Origin: Pseudarthrobacter oxydans
GTDB taxonomy: Bacteria > Actinomycetota > Actinomycetes > Actinomycetales > Micrococcaceae
NCBI RefSeq assembly: GCF_030812335.1
Contig: NZ_JAUSSN010000010.1
Location: 121,685 to 185,684, forward strand
Direction: 5' to 3'
Length of the DNA stretch: 64,000 nt
Shown: positions 15,536 to 24,791 of the stretch, piece after piece
Position numbering within the stretch: the first letter of the stretch is position 1
Layout of the letters: each line of letters opens with the position of its first letter
The notes under the pieces: model-generated
What the model was told of the DNA's origin: nothing
Seen by the model: the letters and a program-made list of their open reading frames with translations, nothing else
The model's database searches: none
Translations under genes and position numbers: made by a program

Positions 15536-17082
15536 TGCCCTTTATGGCCTCCCTCCTCATCCCGAAAGTTGAACCCGCAGCCATGAAATCAGGCTTCACC
15601 ATTGACTCCCAGTTCCGGCCGCAGTACCACTTCACGGCAGCCCGCAACTGGCTGAACGACCCCAACGGCCTGGTCTACTCCAACGGCATTTACCACCTTT
15701 TCTACCAGCACAACCCGCAGGGCGAGGTCTGGGGCAACATGTCCTGGGGCCATGCCACCTCAGCCGATCTGGTCCGCTGGGACGAGCAGCCGGTGGCCAT
15801 CCCCTGTGATGAGCAGGAAGCCATCTTCTCCGGTTCCGCCGTTGCGGATGTCCACAACACCAGCGGATTCGGAGCCGGGACAACCGTGCCGCTGGTGGCC
15901 ATCTACACCAGCGCATACTCCGCCGGGTCCCGCCTGGCGGGCCGCCAGGCGCAGTCCCTCGCGTACAGCAACGACGACGGCGCAACGTGGACGAAGTACG
16001 CCGGGAACCCCGTGCTGGACCGTGCGTCGGCCGACTTCCGTGACCCGAAAGTCTTCTGGTACGACGGTAGCGCCGGCAGTTACTGGGTGATGGTGGCCGT
16101 GGAAGCGATGGACCGGGAAGTTGTCCTCTACAAGTCCGCCGACCTCAAAGCCTGGGAATACCTCAGCACCTTCGGCCCGGCGAACGCCACCGGGGGAGTG
16201 TGGGAATGCCCGGACCTGTTCGAGCTGCCGGTGGACGGCGACGCCGGCAACACCAAATGGGTGCTGGTGGTGAACCTGAGCCCCGGCGGAATAGCTGGCG
16301 GCTCCGGCGGCCAGTACTTCCTTGGTACTTTCGACGGCGTCGCATTCGCCTCCGAGACCACGGTCACCGAGGGACTCGAACAGGATGACAGCCGTATGGC
16401 CGAGTACGGCTGGCTGGACTGGGGACGGGACTATTACGCGGCCGTCTCCTTCAGCAATGCCCCGGACGGGCGCCGGCTGATGATCGGCTGGATGAACAAC
16501 TGGCAGTACGGTGCCGTCACGCCTACGAGCGGCTGGCGCAGCGCAATGTCCCTGGCGCGGGAAATCAGGCTGGCGACGCGGGGCGGCCGCGTGGTGCTGA
16601 TGCAAGCGGCCGTGGATCCCCTGGAAGATGGCGGAGCCCGTACCTACAGCGAAGCTGGCCGGTCTCTTCCTCCCGGGACGCGCTGGCTCCCGGCAGAAGC
16701 GTCCGGCGACGTGCTGCGGATCGACGCCGAACTCGAGCCCGGCACCGCCGGGAAGGTGGGCCTGCTGCTCCGGGCGGATGGCGGCGAACGGACGGTTCTT
16801 GCGTACGATCCGGGCACGGGCGTGCTGAGCCTGGACCGGACTGCATCCGGCAACACGGCCTTCCACGAGTCGTTCGCTTCAGTGGACAGAGTGGCGGTGC
16901 CGCTGGAGGAAGGCCGGCTGCGGCTGCGGGTATTCCTGGACCGCTGCTCGGTGGAAGTTTTCGCCCAGGACGGGCTGGCCACCATCACGGACCAGATCTT
17001 TCCCGGCGAAACAAGCACCTCCCTGGCGGTCTTCGCCGAGGGTGGGGGCGCCACTTTGGTGAGCCTCGACGTCGTCCGCTAA
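15535..17082 (+). CDS. Cytoplasmic GH32 beta-fructofuranosidase
   Basis: A 515-residue GH32 enzyme without a signal peptide, so it acts inside the cell on imported fructosides such as sucrose, kestose or levan oligomers. The catalytic trio is present: NWLNDPNG (nucleophile Asp42), FRDP (168-171) and WECPD (Glu224). The C-terminal sandwich ends with [20 protein letters not shown]. It closely resembles the secreted enzyme at 2268 but lacks that protein's roughly 340-residue insertion. The start overlaps the upstream permease stop; an internal ATG at residue 17 is a possible alternative. A perfect hairpin follows the gene. Confidence 0.93.
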   Translation: MPFMASLLIPKVEPAAMKSGFTIDSQFRPQYHFTAARNWLNDPNGLVYSNGIYHLFYQHNPQGEVWGNMSWGHATSADLVRWDEQPVAIPCDEQEAIFSGSAVADVHNTSGFGAGTTVPLVAIYTSAYSAGSRLAGRQAQSLAYSNDDGATWTKYAGNPVLDRASADFRDPKVFWYDGSAGSYWVMVAVEAMDREVVLYKSADLKAWEYLSTFGPANATGGVWECPDLFELPVDGDAGNTKWVLVVNLSPGGIAGGSGGQYFLGTFDGVAFASETTVTEGLEQDDSRMAEYGWLDWGRDYYAAVSFSNAPDGRRLMIGWMNNWQYGAVTPTSGWRSAMSLAREIRLATRGGRVVLMQAAVDPLEDGGARTYSEAGRSLPPGTRWLPAEASGDVLRIDAELEPGTAGKVGLLLRADGGERTVLAYDPGTGVLSLDRTASGNTAFHESFASVDRVAVPLEEGRLRLRVFLDRCSVEVFAQDGLATITDQIFPGETSTSLAVFAEGGGATLVSLDVVR

Positions 17083-17088
17083 CTCAAA

Positions 17089-17116
17089 CGCTCGGCTGGG
17101 ATATCCCAGCCGAGCG
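17089..17116 (+). terminator. Terminator hairpin after the fructan operon
   Basis: Perfect palindrome with 14-base arms (17089-17102 with 17103-17116), starting six bases after the GH32 stop. It is GC-rich and without a T-run. Position and symmetry suit an operon-end terminator. Confidence 0.8.
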
Positions 17117-17207
17117 CCACCCGCGAGGCCCGGCCGGTCCGCGTCTTCGCCTGAGATGGCGGCGCGTATCATCGGTAAGACCCGTCCCCTGGAGAGTGGA
17201 GCAACAC

Positions 17208-17579
17208 ATGCAGCTCGGCGCTTTTTCCGTCAGTCTCGCCGTCAAGGACATCGCGGCATCTGCCGCCTTCTACGAAAAACTCGGCTTCAGCAGATTCGGG
17301 GGCGACATCACCCAGAACTGGCTGATCCTGAAGAACGGTGAGACGGTCATCGGCCTCTTCCAGGGCATGTTTGAGAAGAACATGCTCACCTTCAACCCGG
17401 GCTGGAACCAGAACGCGGAGGCGGTGGACCCGTTCACCGATGTCCGCGAACTCCAGCGGGAACTGAAGGCCAAAGGCATGGAGTTCCTTTCCGAGGCAGA
17501 CGAGGGATCCACGGGGCCGTCGAGCTTTGTCGTCCTGGACCCGGACGGCAACCCGGTGCTCGTCGACCAGCACGTCTGA
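17208..17579 (+). CDS. VOC superfamily (glyoxalase-like) protein
   Basis: A 123-residue VOC-fold protein: [21 protein letters not shown] at the start and [18 protein letters not shown] at the end. ATG 17208 is preferred because GGAG lies seven bases upstream; GTG 17196 is in frame. The sequence resembles small resistance/dioxygenase-like VOC proteins of unknown substrate. It is a single gene bounded by hairpins on both sides. Confidence 0.83.
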   Translation: MQLGAFSVSLAVKDIAASAAFYEKLGFSRFGGDITQNWLILKNGETVIGLFQGMFEKNMLTFNPGWNQNAEAVDPFTDVRELQRELKAKGMEFLSEADEGSTGPSSFVVLDPDGNPVLVDQHV

Positions 17580-17631
17580 GCTGCGGGGCGCCGCTTCAGG
17601 CACCATGCCAGCAGGCACCGCGCCCAACGGA

Positions 17632-17667
17632 AACGGACGACGGCGGGAGCTCCCGCCGTCGTCCGTT
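17632..17667. terminator. Bidirectional terminator between convergent genes (GACGACGGCGG family, copy 2)
   Basis: Perfect 17-bp arms (17632-17648 with 17651-17667) around GC, followed by a T-rich stretch CTTTCTGTT. It sits between the plus-strand VOC gene and the minus-strand DUF3100 gene and can serve both. Confidence 0.9.
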
Positions 17668-17696
17668 CTTTCTGTTCCGAAGTCCGGTGCTGCGTG

Positions 17697-19073
17697 TCAG
17701 TGCCAGAGCCCCAGGGCGAACTCGGCGATCACGGTGGAGAGCAGGAAGGACGCGGTGATCGCGACCAGGCCCACGGGAATGATCTTCCAGCCGATGGTTT
17801 TCAGCAGCGGGATGTCCTTGCCCAGGGACAGGCCCGCGAGCGTCAGCATGACGGTGGCGATGGACAGGAAGTCGACCGTCTTGATGACCGTGGTGAGCGC
17901 TGCGGCACCGAAGAACCAGGGGCTGGAAACGTAGGCGCCGATGGTGGTGATGTAGACGATCGCCGAGATTTTCCGGGTGACCTTCGACAGCCCGATGCTG
18001 ACCAGGACCAGGGCTAGCATGATTCCGTACCCGGCGACGATCGACAGGCTGAATCCCTTGGCCGCCACCGACGCCGTGCCGATGCCCAGGACCGTGAGGA
18101 CGGACAGGGACAGCCAGAGCGGAAGCTTGATGGCTGCCGAGGACTCGGCGACCTGTTCGCGGAACCGGCGGTTTTCTTCGGCCTGGGCCTCGTCCCGGTC
18201 GATGTCGGCGGCGCTACGGACCTGGGCGGCGCCTGCGGCCACGACGGCAGCTTCGCGGGTTGCCTGTTTGCGGGTGAGCGCCTTGTAGAAGCGGTCGGCC
18301 AGCGGCAGCGCGATGTAGATGCCGACGTAGACGCCCAGGACCGTGGTGATCAGGTTGGACACGGCTGCCATGCCGAGGATGGCTTCCTGGTCGGCCGGGT
18401 AGGCGGCGACGATGCTGGCCGCGGACGCCGCCATCATGGAGCCGGAACCCACGCCGGCGCCCATGGCCAGGGCCAGCGGATCGAAGATCTTCCAGTTGGC
18501 GACGAGCGAGGTGAGGAGGGTGATGAACACGGCGCCGAACAGCGTTCCGAAGACGTACATGGCCAGCACACCGCGGTACTGGTCCGAATCGGGTCCGTAT
18601 TTTTCCGAGACCATGGCGAACGACGGTTCCCGGTCCAGGGAGAACGTGGCGCCCACCGTTGCCTTGCCCATCCGGAGCAGGACGGCCAGGGGGAGCGCCA
18701 GCATGATCGTGCCCAGCAGGTGGCCGACCTCCTGAAGGAGCAGCGCCGGCCCGGCCTTGATCAGGCTGGGAAGGCTGGGCCCGATGTTGAAGGCCAGCCG
18801 GGCGACCAGGAGCAGGACGGCGACACCCACCAGGGCGGCCGCCACCCGCTGGAGGTCCAGGCCCAGCGGCTTGAACTTCTGGACGGAGACCAGGAGACCC
18901 AGAATGAGCCCCCAGACCATGGGGAAGATGATGATGGCGCCGATTCCAAGATCAATTTTGGCCTGGCCGATGAACTGCACCGCGACGGCGATGACCAGGG
19001 CCAGGGCGGCAACCGGGATGGTCAGTTTGGGGCCGGCCGTGTCTATCCGGGCTGCCTTGGTGGGGGTGCTCAT
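17697..19073 (-). CDS. DUF3100-type polytopic membrane protein, putative transporter
   Basis: A 458-residue integral membrane protein with roughly ten hydrophobic segments. A cytoplasmic, charged stretch in the middle (about residues 265-310, RKQATREAAVV to AQAEENRRF) splits it into two halves. The sequence resembles the uncharacterised DUF3100 family; I recognise no catalytic motif. Its ATG overlaps the stop of the M20 amidohydrolase gene (ATGA), so the two are translationally coupled and the protein probably imports the amidohydrolase substrate or exports a product. It is the last gene of the RpiR operon and ends at a strong hairpin. Confidence 0.8.
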   Translation of the reverse strand: MSTPTKAARIDTAGPKLTIPVAALALVIAVAVQFIGQAKIDLGIGAIIIFPMVWGLILGLLVSVQKFKPLGLDLQRVAAALVGVAVLLLVARLAFNIGPSLPSLIKAGPALLLQEVGHLLGTIMLALPLAVLLRMGKATVGATFSLDREPSFAMVSEKYGPDSDQYRGVLAMYVFGTLFGAVFITLLTSLVANWKIFDPLALAMGAGVGSGSMMAASAASIVAAYPADQEAILGMAAVSNLITTVLGVYVGIYIALPLADRFYKALTRKQATREAAVVAAGAAQVRSAADIDRDEAQAEENRRFREQVAESSAAIKLPLWLSLSVLTVLGIGTASVAAKGFSLSIVAGYGIMLALVLVSIGLSKVTRKISAIVYITTIGAYVSSPWFFGAAALTTVIKTVDFLSIATVMLTLAGLSLGKDIPLLKTIGWKIIPVGLVAITASFLLSTVIAEFALGLWH

Positions 19074-20296
19074 GATGTGCCTTCCTGGGTGAAAGTACGA
19101 CGGCGGTATGCCGCTTGGGTGAAGCGTGATCGTTCGGTGGGGGTTGAGGCCGCGGCGGCGACGGTCCAGGCCAGCGCGGTGGCGGCCTCGAACATCACGC
19201 CGTAGGCTTCCGGGGAGTCGGCCAGCGCGGCAAACGCGTGGGAGTGGATCGGGACGTCCGCGCCGGGGATGCTGAGCCACGGATGCAGGGACGGGATGAC
19301 CTGGGAGACGTTGCCCATGTCGGTGGAGCCGCCGCTGAGGCCGGCGGAGGGGGAGATGTCCTTGCCGAACTCCGCCATCGCCCCGGTCCAGTGTGCGGCC
19401 AGGGCGTTGTCCTGCAGCAGCGGCTCGTAGAGGGGTTCTGATGCCTCGATGGCCAGGGTGGTTCCGGTGGCCACCGCGGCTCCCTCAAAACAGCGCCGGA
19501 CGCGTTCGAGCAGCGCCTCATATTCCGTCATGGTGAAGGCCCGGCATTCGAACTGGACCACTGCCCGTTCCGGAATGATGTTCGTGACGTGCCCGGCTTC
19601 GGCCACGAAGCACGCGATGCGGTGGTCCGCGGGGATCTGCTGGCGCAGCAATCCGATGGCGACCTGGCTCAGCACGGCGGCGTCCGCGGCGTTGACCCCG
19701 AGATGCGGGGCTGCCGCCGCATGGGCGGCCTTCCCGGTGAACGTTGCCTTGTACCGGCCCACGGCCTGGGCGCTCGTGCCTGCCGGGTTATAGGTCAGGC
19801 CGTCCTGGACGGGATGAACCATCAGGGCCAGGCCGACGCCGTCGAACGCCCCGCGTTCCAGCAGGAGGGCCTTGCCGCCGCCGTGCTCCTCGGCGGGCGT
19901 TCCGATCGCCTTCAGCGTGATGCCCAGTTCGTCCACGTAGGGCCGCAGGGCCAGCGCGGCAGCGACGGAGGCGCCCGCGATCAGATTGTGCCCGCACGCG
20001 TGTCCGATGTTCGGGAGCGCATCGTATTCCACGCACAGGGCCACCGTCAGTTCCCCGCTGCCGGCGCTCGCGGTGAAGGCTGTGGGCAGGCCGCCGGTGC
20101 CGCGTTCCACCTCGAACCCGCCCTCGGCCAGCAGTGCCGCTGCCGCTTCGGCCGAGCGGACCTCCTCGAAGGAGACCTCCTTGTGGGCATGGATTTCCCG
20201 CGCCATGGCGTGGACCCGGGGCCTCCAGTCCTCGACGCCGTCGGCCAGGGCGGCGCGGAGGGTCGCCATCGCGGGGGTTGTGTCTGTCAGTTCCAT
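19070..20296 (-). CDS. M20 family amidohydrolase / peptidase
   Basis: A 408-residue dinuclear zinc-type hydrolase of the M20 (aminoacylase/AbgB-like) family. Metal and catalytic motifs are visible: CVEYDALPNIGHACGHNL, AEEHGGGKALLLERGAFDG and a late histidine in PIHSHAFAALADSPEAYG. The lid domain is marked by AVGRYKATFTGKAAHAAAAP. It would hydrolyse an amide bond of an N-acyl amino acid or similar compound in the cytoplasm. It lies between an aldehyde dehydrogenase and the coupled DUF3100 membrane protein, so its substrate is probably the compound moved by the latter. Confidence 0.9.
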   Translation of the reverse strand: MELTDTTPAMATLRAALADGVEDWRPRVHAMAREIHAHKEVSFEEVRSAEAAAALLAEGGFEVERGTGGLPTAFTASAGSGELTVALCVEYDALPNIGHACGHNLIAGASVAAALALRPYVDELGITLKAIGTPAEEHGGGKALLLERGAFDGVGLALMVHPVQDGLTYNPAGTSAQAVGRYKATFTGKAAHAAAAPHLGVNAADAAVLSQVAIGLLRQQIPADHRIACFVAEAGHVTNIIPERAVVQFECRAFTMTEYEALLERVRRCFEGAAVATGTTLAIEASEPLYEPLLQDNALAAHWTGAMAEFGKDISPSAGLSGGSTDMGNVSQVIPSLHPWLSIPGADVPIHSHAFAALADSPEAYGVMFEAATALAWTVAAAASTPTERSRFTQAAYRRRTFTQEGTS

Positions 20297-20311
20297 GAGT
20301 TTCTGCCTGTT

Positions 20312-21859
20312 CTAGTAGGACAGCGACGGGAAGGGGGAGCCGGCTGCGCGCGTGGGCACCCAGATGGCCTTGGTCTGCGTGTACTCGTCCAGGACGCCCG
20401 GACCGGAGGAGCGGCCGTGGCCCGAATCGCCGAAGCCGCCGAACGGAACGGCCACGTGGATGGTCTTGTAGGAGTTGATCCAGAATGTGCCGGCCCGCAC
20501 CTCCCGGGCAATGTGGTGCGCGCGGGAGACATCGGAGGTCCACACGGCCCCGGCGAGGCCGAAGTTGGTGTTGTTGGCGCGGGCAATCGCCTCCGCTTCC
20601 GTGTCGAACGCGTCGGCGCCCACCACGGGACCGAAAACCTCCGTGGTTTCGAGGCGGTTCTCGGGCGTCACCCCGTCGAGCAGGGTCGGCATGACCCAGT
20701 GCCCGCCGGCCAGCGGGGACCCGGCGAGTGCCTCCGGGAGCGCCGCTCCGGTGACCCGGCGTCCGCCGTCGCTCAGCCCTGCCTCGATGAGGGAGGTGAC
20801 GGTGGCGAACTGCTGGGCCGTGATGATCGGACCCACCTCGGTGGCCGCGTCCAGCGGGTCGCCGACCCGCAGCCGCGCGGCCTTGTCCGCCACCAGTTCG
20901 ACGAACCGGGCGTGCACGCTGCGCTCCACCAGAAGCCGTGATCCGGCGACGCAGGACTGGCCCGCTCCGGAGAAGATCGCCGAGATGGCGCCGTCGGCGG
21001 CACGGTCCAGGTCGGCGTCGGCGAAGACAATGTTGGCGCTCTTGCCGCCGAGTTCCAGCAGGGCGGGAATCCCGGCCTGCGCGGCCGCGACAGCCACCCG
21101 CCGTCCCGTGGGGACGGAGCCGATGAAGCTGATCTTGCCGACCCGCCGGTCGGTGGTGAGGGCCGCTCCGACGGTCTGGCCCAGTCCCGCCGCGACGTTG
21201 AAGACGCCGGCCGGCAGCCCCGCTTCGTGGGCCAGCTGGGCGAGCCGGACCGAGGAGGCCGGGGTGAATTCGCTGGGTTTGATGATGACGGCGTTGCCGG
21301 CGGCCAGCGGCGCGGCGGAATTCCAGCCGGCCGTGAACAGCGGGGCGTTCCAGGGGGTGATGGCGACGACGACGCCCCACGGGACGCGTTCGGTGTAGGT
21401 GTGCCAGAGCCCGGGAACGGGAATGGTCAGCCCCGTCAGCTTGTCGGCCCAGCCGGCGTAGTAGCCGAACATTTCGGCCACTTTGGCGGCTTCGACGCGG
21501 GCGTCGCGGATGGGCTTTCCCGTGGTGGCGGACTCGAGGATGGCCAGTTCCTCCGCGTGGGCTTCCACGACGCGGCTGACGTTGCGCAGGATGGCCGCCC
21601 GCTCGAATCCGTTCATTCCGCCCCACACCGCCGCACCCGCCGTCGAGCTTTCCAGGATGGCGTTGGCGCCGTCGGTTCCTGGGTCGGCGTACGTGGCAAA
21701 GGCTTCCCCCGTGGCCGCTGCCGTGAGGGTGATGCTCTCGCCGCTGCCGGCAACTGTCCGGCCGTCAAGGAAGGCGCCGAGGCCGGTGGGGAAGGCCGCG
21801 TCCAGGACCGCCCGGGCGGTGGCTGCTGAGGAGGTGGTGGGTGCTGTGGTGGGGCTCAA
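20312..21859 (-). CDS. NAD(P)-dependent aldehyde dehydrogenase
   Basis: A 515-residue aldehyde dehydrogenase. The cofactor motif FIGSVPTGRRVA, the general base in LLELGGKSANIVF and the nucleophilic cysteine in GAGQSCVAGSRLLV are all present, as is the C-terminal PFGGFGDSGHGR. It oxidises an aldehyde to a carboxylic acid. The start is TTG 21859 with GAAGGA upstream. It stands between a 3-hydroxyisobutyrate-dehydrogenase-like gene (27 bp before) and the amidohydrolase (15 bp after), fitting a route where a hydroxyacid is oxidised to a semialdehyde and then to an acid. Confidence 0.92.
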   Translation of the reverse strand: MSPTTAPTTSSAATARAVLDAAFPTGLGAFLDGRTVAGSGESITLTAAATGEAFATYADPGTDGANAILESSTAGAAVWGGMNGFERAAILRNVSRVVEAHAEELAILESATTGKPIRDARVEAAKVAEMFGYYAGWADKLTGLTIPVPGLWHTYTERVPWGVVVAITPWNAPLFTAGWNSAAPLAAGNAVIIKPSEFTPASSVRLAQLAHEAGLPAGVFNVAAGLGQTVGAALTTDRRVGKISFIGSVPTGRRVAVAAAQAGIPALLELGGKSANIVFADADLDRAADGAISAIFSGAGQSCVAGSRLLVERSVHARFVELVADKAARLRVGDPLDAATEVGPIITAQQFATVTSLIEAGLSDGGRRVTGAALPEALAGSPLAGGHWVMPTLLDGVTPENRLETTEVFGPVVGADAFDTEAEAIARANNTNFGLAGAVWTSDVSRAHHIAREVRAGTFWINSYKTIHVAVPFGGFGDSGHGRSSGPGVLDEYTQTKAIWVPTRAAGSPFPSLSY

Positions 21860-21886
21860 GGGGGTGTTCCTTCGTGGCTGGGGGGC

Positions 21887-22810
21887 TTAGGCGACGGCGG
21901 TGGTGCCGTTGGTGGTGCCGGGTGCGCCGGCGGGCGTGATGGCCGGGGCGACGGTCCTGGCGATTTCGGTGAAGTCGGCCCCCGGTCCGAGGACGGCCAG
22001 GGCGTCCTGCCACTGGCCCGCCACGGCTGCCAGCAGGGCCGGGCGTTCGCCGATTTGCGCGGCGACCTCCACGGCGAGGGCGGCGTCCCGGGCCATAAGG
22101 CCCAGCGAGAAGCCTGAGTCGTGGCTGCCGCTGAGCACCCAGTTCGGGTACATGTTCGCGGAGACCTTGCTGCCGCCGGAGGCCTCGCTGATGCTGGCCG
22201 CGGCCGTGGCAGGATCGATGCCGTAGGCCTTGGCGACGCCGAGGGCCTCGCCCACGGAGACCAGATTCGCCGCTGCCAGGACGTTGTTGAGGAGCTTGAC
22301 GACGTTGCCGCTGCCGGGGCCCCCGATGTGGCTGTACTTGCCGCCGGTGAGGGCGAGCAGGACCGGCTCCGCCGCGGCAAGGGCCGCATCGGTTGCGCCG
22401 ACGAAGGCGCTCAGGGATCCCGTTGCAGCCCCGTCGCGGCCGCCGGAGACCGGCGCGTCCACGAAGGCTGCCCCCTGCGCTTCGGCGAGGGAGGCCATGA
22501 GCTTGCTGGTGGCCGGTTCCGAGGTGGTGGTATCAATGATCGCGACAGTTCCCGGGGCCGCCAGGAGCCGGGGCACGGTGGTTTCCACGATGCTGGCTGC
22601 GGGCAGGGAGAGCACCGCGTACGGGGTCCCGGCGAGATCCTCAAGATTGGCCGTGGTGGCAATCCCAGATTGCGCGGCGGCGGCCCGGGCCGCCTCGGAG
22701 GGGTCGAAGCCGGTGACGTCCCAGCCGGACTTGTGGAGGGTGGCGGCCATCGCCCCGCCCATGGCTCCGAGGCCTATGACGGCGATGCGGCGGTCAGTGC
22801 TGGTGTTCAT
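21887..22810 (-). CDS. 3-hydroxyisobutyrate dehydrogenase-like NAD(P)-dependent oxidoreductase
   Basis: A 307-residue beta-hydroxyacid dehydrogenase. The N-terminal Rossmann motif is VIGLGAMGGAMAATLHKSGW; the substrate signature DAPVSGGRDGAATG and the catalytic lysine region GSGNVVKLLNNVL are intact. Such enzymes oxidise 3-hydroxyisobutyrate, tartronate semialdehyde or similar beta-hydroxyacids. ATG 22810 has AGGAG upstream and sets the family-typical length. The C-terminus is extended by an alanine/threonine-rich tail. It is the first structural gene after the RpiR regulator in a five-gene minus-strand operon. Confidence 0.9.
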   Translation of the reverse strand: MNTSTDRRIAVIGLGAMGGAMAATLHKSGWDVTGFDPSEAARAAAAQSGIATTANLEDLAGTPYAVLSLPAASIVETTVPRLLAAPGTVAIIDTTTSEPATSKLMASLAEAQGAAFVDAPVSGGRDGAATGSLSAFVGATDAALAAAEPVLLALTGGKYSHIGGPGSGNVVKLLNNVLAAANLVSVGEALGVAKAYGIDPATAAASISEASGGSKVSANMYPNWVLSGSHDSGFSLGLMARDAALAVEVAAQIGERPALLAAVAGQWQDALAVLGPGADFTEIARTVAPAITPAGAPGTTNGTTAVA

Positions 22811-22859
22811 GAACTGCTCCTGAAGTATGCGGGTGGGGGACGGGTCAGGGTTGGCGGGG

Positions 22860-23807
22860 TCAGTCGAGATAGATGTCCAGGTCTTTCCACAGCTGCTGGG
22901 TGCGGCGGATGGCGGCGCGGCTGCGTTCGGGATGCGCTGCCTCCATGCCCGCGAGCAGGCCGTAGACCACTGAGTTTGCGGCCGTGACGGACTGGAAGAA
23001 GGAAATTCCTTCCGAGGCCACCACCAGAAGGTGGTCAGCCGCAGCTGCCAGGGGGCCGCGGCGCATGTCGCTGACGGCAATGACCGTGGCGCCTGCCTGC
23101 TTGGCGGCTTCGGCGGTGACGATGATCTGCCGGATGGAGCGCCACATGTTGATGACCACCAGGACGTCCCCTTCGCCCAGGGTGTTGGCGCTGGAAGCGA
23201 GGTGGACGCCGCCGCGGTTCTCCAGGGTGATGGGGTATCCCATGGTGGAGCCCAGGTGCGCCATCACGCTGGCGGGACCGGCGAAGGAGCCAAGCCCGAC
23301 GACGGTGATGGACCGGGCGGCGGCCATGGCCGCGATGGCGGCCTCGGCGTCGTCGGCCGTATTGGACTCCAGCGTCAGGCGCAGGTTCTCGATGTCGTGG
23401 TTGAGCGCGTCATGGAGCGGACTGCGGTGTTCGCCGTGCTCGGCCAGGGTGTCCTCGGTGGAGATCATCACGAGGTACCGGGAGCGCAGCTCCCGCTGGA
23501 GATCGGGCCAGCCCCGGTAGCCCAGATGCTGGGCCGTGCGCACCACCGTGGAGTTGTTGACGTCGGCGCGCTGGGCGATCTCGGCGATGTCGGCGTAGGA
23601 CGAAAGTTGCGGATTGCGGGCGATGACATCGACCACCCGGGTCTGGGCCTTGGACAGCGGAACGTCCGGAAGCGCGTCACCGAGCCAGGCATGGAAATCG
23701 TTGCCGGCGCCGTTGACGCCTGCCGCGCCGGCTTCAAGATCTGCCGCAGTGGTTTTCAAGTCCGGACCCCTTCTGTATCGCACATCACTCTGCAAGGCGG
23801 ATTGCAT
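22860..23807 (-). CDS. MurR/RpiR family transcriptional regulator
   Basis: A 315-residue regulator. The N-terminal HTH_6 domain (SKAQTRVVDVIARNPQLSSY, then ADVNNSTVVRTAQHLGYRGW) is followed by a SIS sugar-isomerase-like domain (ITVVGLGSFAGPASVMAHLG, VSDMRRGPLAAAADHLLVV). RpiR proteins sense phosphorylated or other small metabolites with the SIS domain. It heads the operon of hydroxyacid dehydrogenase, aldehyde dehydrogenase, amidohydrolase and DUF3100 protein, which it probably controls. The first 40 residues precede the domain, and the exact start is not certain. Confidence 0.9.
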   Translation of the reverse strand: MQSALQSDVRYRRGPDLKTTAADLEAGAAGVNGAGNDFHAWLGDALPDVPLSKAQTRVVDVIARNPQLSSYADIAEIAQRADVNNSTVVRTAQHLGYRGWPDLQRELRSRYLVMISTEDTLAEHGEHRSPLHDALNHDIENLRLTLESNTADDAEAAIAAMAAARSITVVGLGSFAGPASVMAHLGSTMGYPITLENRGGVHLASSANTLGEGDVLVVINMWRSIRQIIVTAEAAKQAGATVIAVSDMRRGPLAAAADHLLVVASEGISFFQSVTAANSVVYGLLAGMEAAHPERSRAAIRRTQQLWKDLDIYLD

Positions 23808-23904
23808 CTAATGTACTCTGCAATTTCGTTTGCGAACAGGCTTTTTGGTTTCCGGCTTGTAAATACTCGTTGTGGTGGCGGCGCAACTGAGCCACCATGA
23901 TCGT

Positions 23905-24669
23905 ATGGACGCTATGACACCCAAGGCGGAGGAACTGAGCCTTCCCCAGGCTTTCCTCCTGCTGGCGACAAACGACAGCGACGGCAAACCTGCCGTGCCG
24001 GTATACGCACTCAGGACCACCTTGGCCGGGGCAATACTGGCCGAGCTGGACCTGCTCGGTGCCATTGAGCTGCAGGGCAAGCACATCAGGGCGACCGGCA
24101 CCGCCCCGCACACGGACTTCCAGCGCGAGCTGGAGCTCATCCGGGGCAAATCCCGGCCCCACACTCCGAAGCGGTGGGTCGCCATGCTGGAGGGCCGCGC
24201 CGAGGTGCAGCGTGTCTACGAGCAGATGGCCTCACGGGGCATCGTGGAACCGGTCGGCGAGAAACACCTTGGTCTGTTCAAGTCCATGCGGTACCCGGAA
24301 AAGGATCACGGTCCGGAAGCCGCGCTCCTGCAACAGATCGAAGCGGCACTCATCGGCGCGCCGCCGGAACCCGCGAAGGCCGACGCCACGGCGCCCGCAG
24401 CCAAGCCTGAAACAGAGGCGCCCCATGCCGAGGCGCCCGGTGCCGTTCCTGGTTCCAGAGCCCCCGATGCCAAGCCTTCGCCAAAGGTGCCCGATGCCAG
24501 AACCACGGCGCTGATCGCCCTGCTTGAAGCGGCCGGGCTGCTCGGTAAGCTCTTCCCGGCAGCAGATCAGAGCAGGGTGAGGGAGCTGACGAATGGACAT
24601 TGGCCCTCCCGTGCGGTGGTGGACGAACTGCGCATGATCAGACTGGCGGAGGTAGAAGCCGTCACCTAG
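23905..24669 (+). CDS. GPP34 (GOLPH3-like) family protein, copy 1
   Basis: A 254-residue protein. Residues 1-150 match the bacterial GPP34/Golgi-phosphoprotein-3-like family (LSLPQAFLLLATNDSDGKP; LRTTLAGAILAELDLLGAIE; HTDFQRELELIRGKSRP). An alanine/proline/glutamate-rich linker (about 152-202) interrupts it before the C-terminal helix pair (RTTALIALLEAAGLLGKLFP). In eukaryotes the fold binds phosphoinositides at membranes; its bacterial role is not established. The start is ambiguous: in-frame GTG 23872 precedes ATG 23905 and the upstream residues are conserved in copy 2. The tandem paralogue follows 122 bp later. Confidence 0.82.
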   Translation: MDAMTPKAEELSLPQAFLLLATNDSDGKPAVPVYALRTTLAGAILAELDLLGAIELQGKHIRATGTAPHTDFQRELELIRGKSRPHTPKRWVAMLEGRAEVQRVYEQMASRGIVEPVGEKHLGLFKSMRYPEKDHGPEAALLQQIEAALIGAPPEPAKADATAPAAKPETEAPHAEAPGAVPGSRAPDAKPSPKVPDARTTALIALLEAAGLLGKLFPAADQSRVRELTNGHWPSRAVVDELRMIRLAEVEAVT

Positions 24670-24791
24670 CCAACCGTCGTCGGCTGCGGGCCAACAGCGT
24701 CTTCCGTTCGTCGATCAGCACGCCTGATCTGCTCCGTAGAGGGGTACAAATCCTCATTGTGGTGGCGGCGCGACTGCGCCACCATGAGCGT

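Noticed and set aside
19788..21626. 612-codon minus-strand frame across the amidohydrolase and aldehyde dehydrogenase
   Set aside because: Its translation is arginine/glycine-rich noise in the wrong frame of two intact genes.
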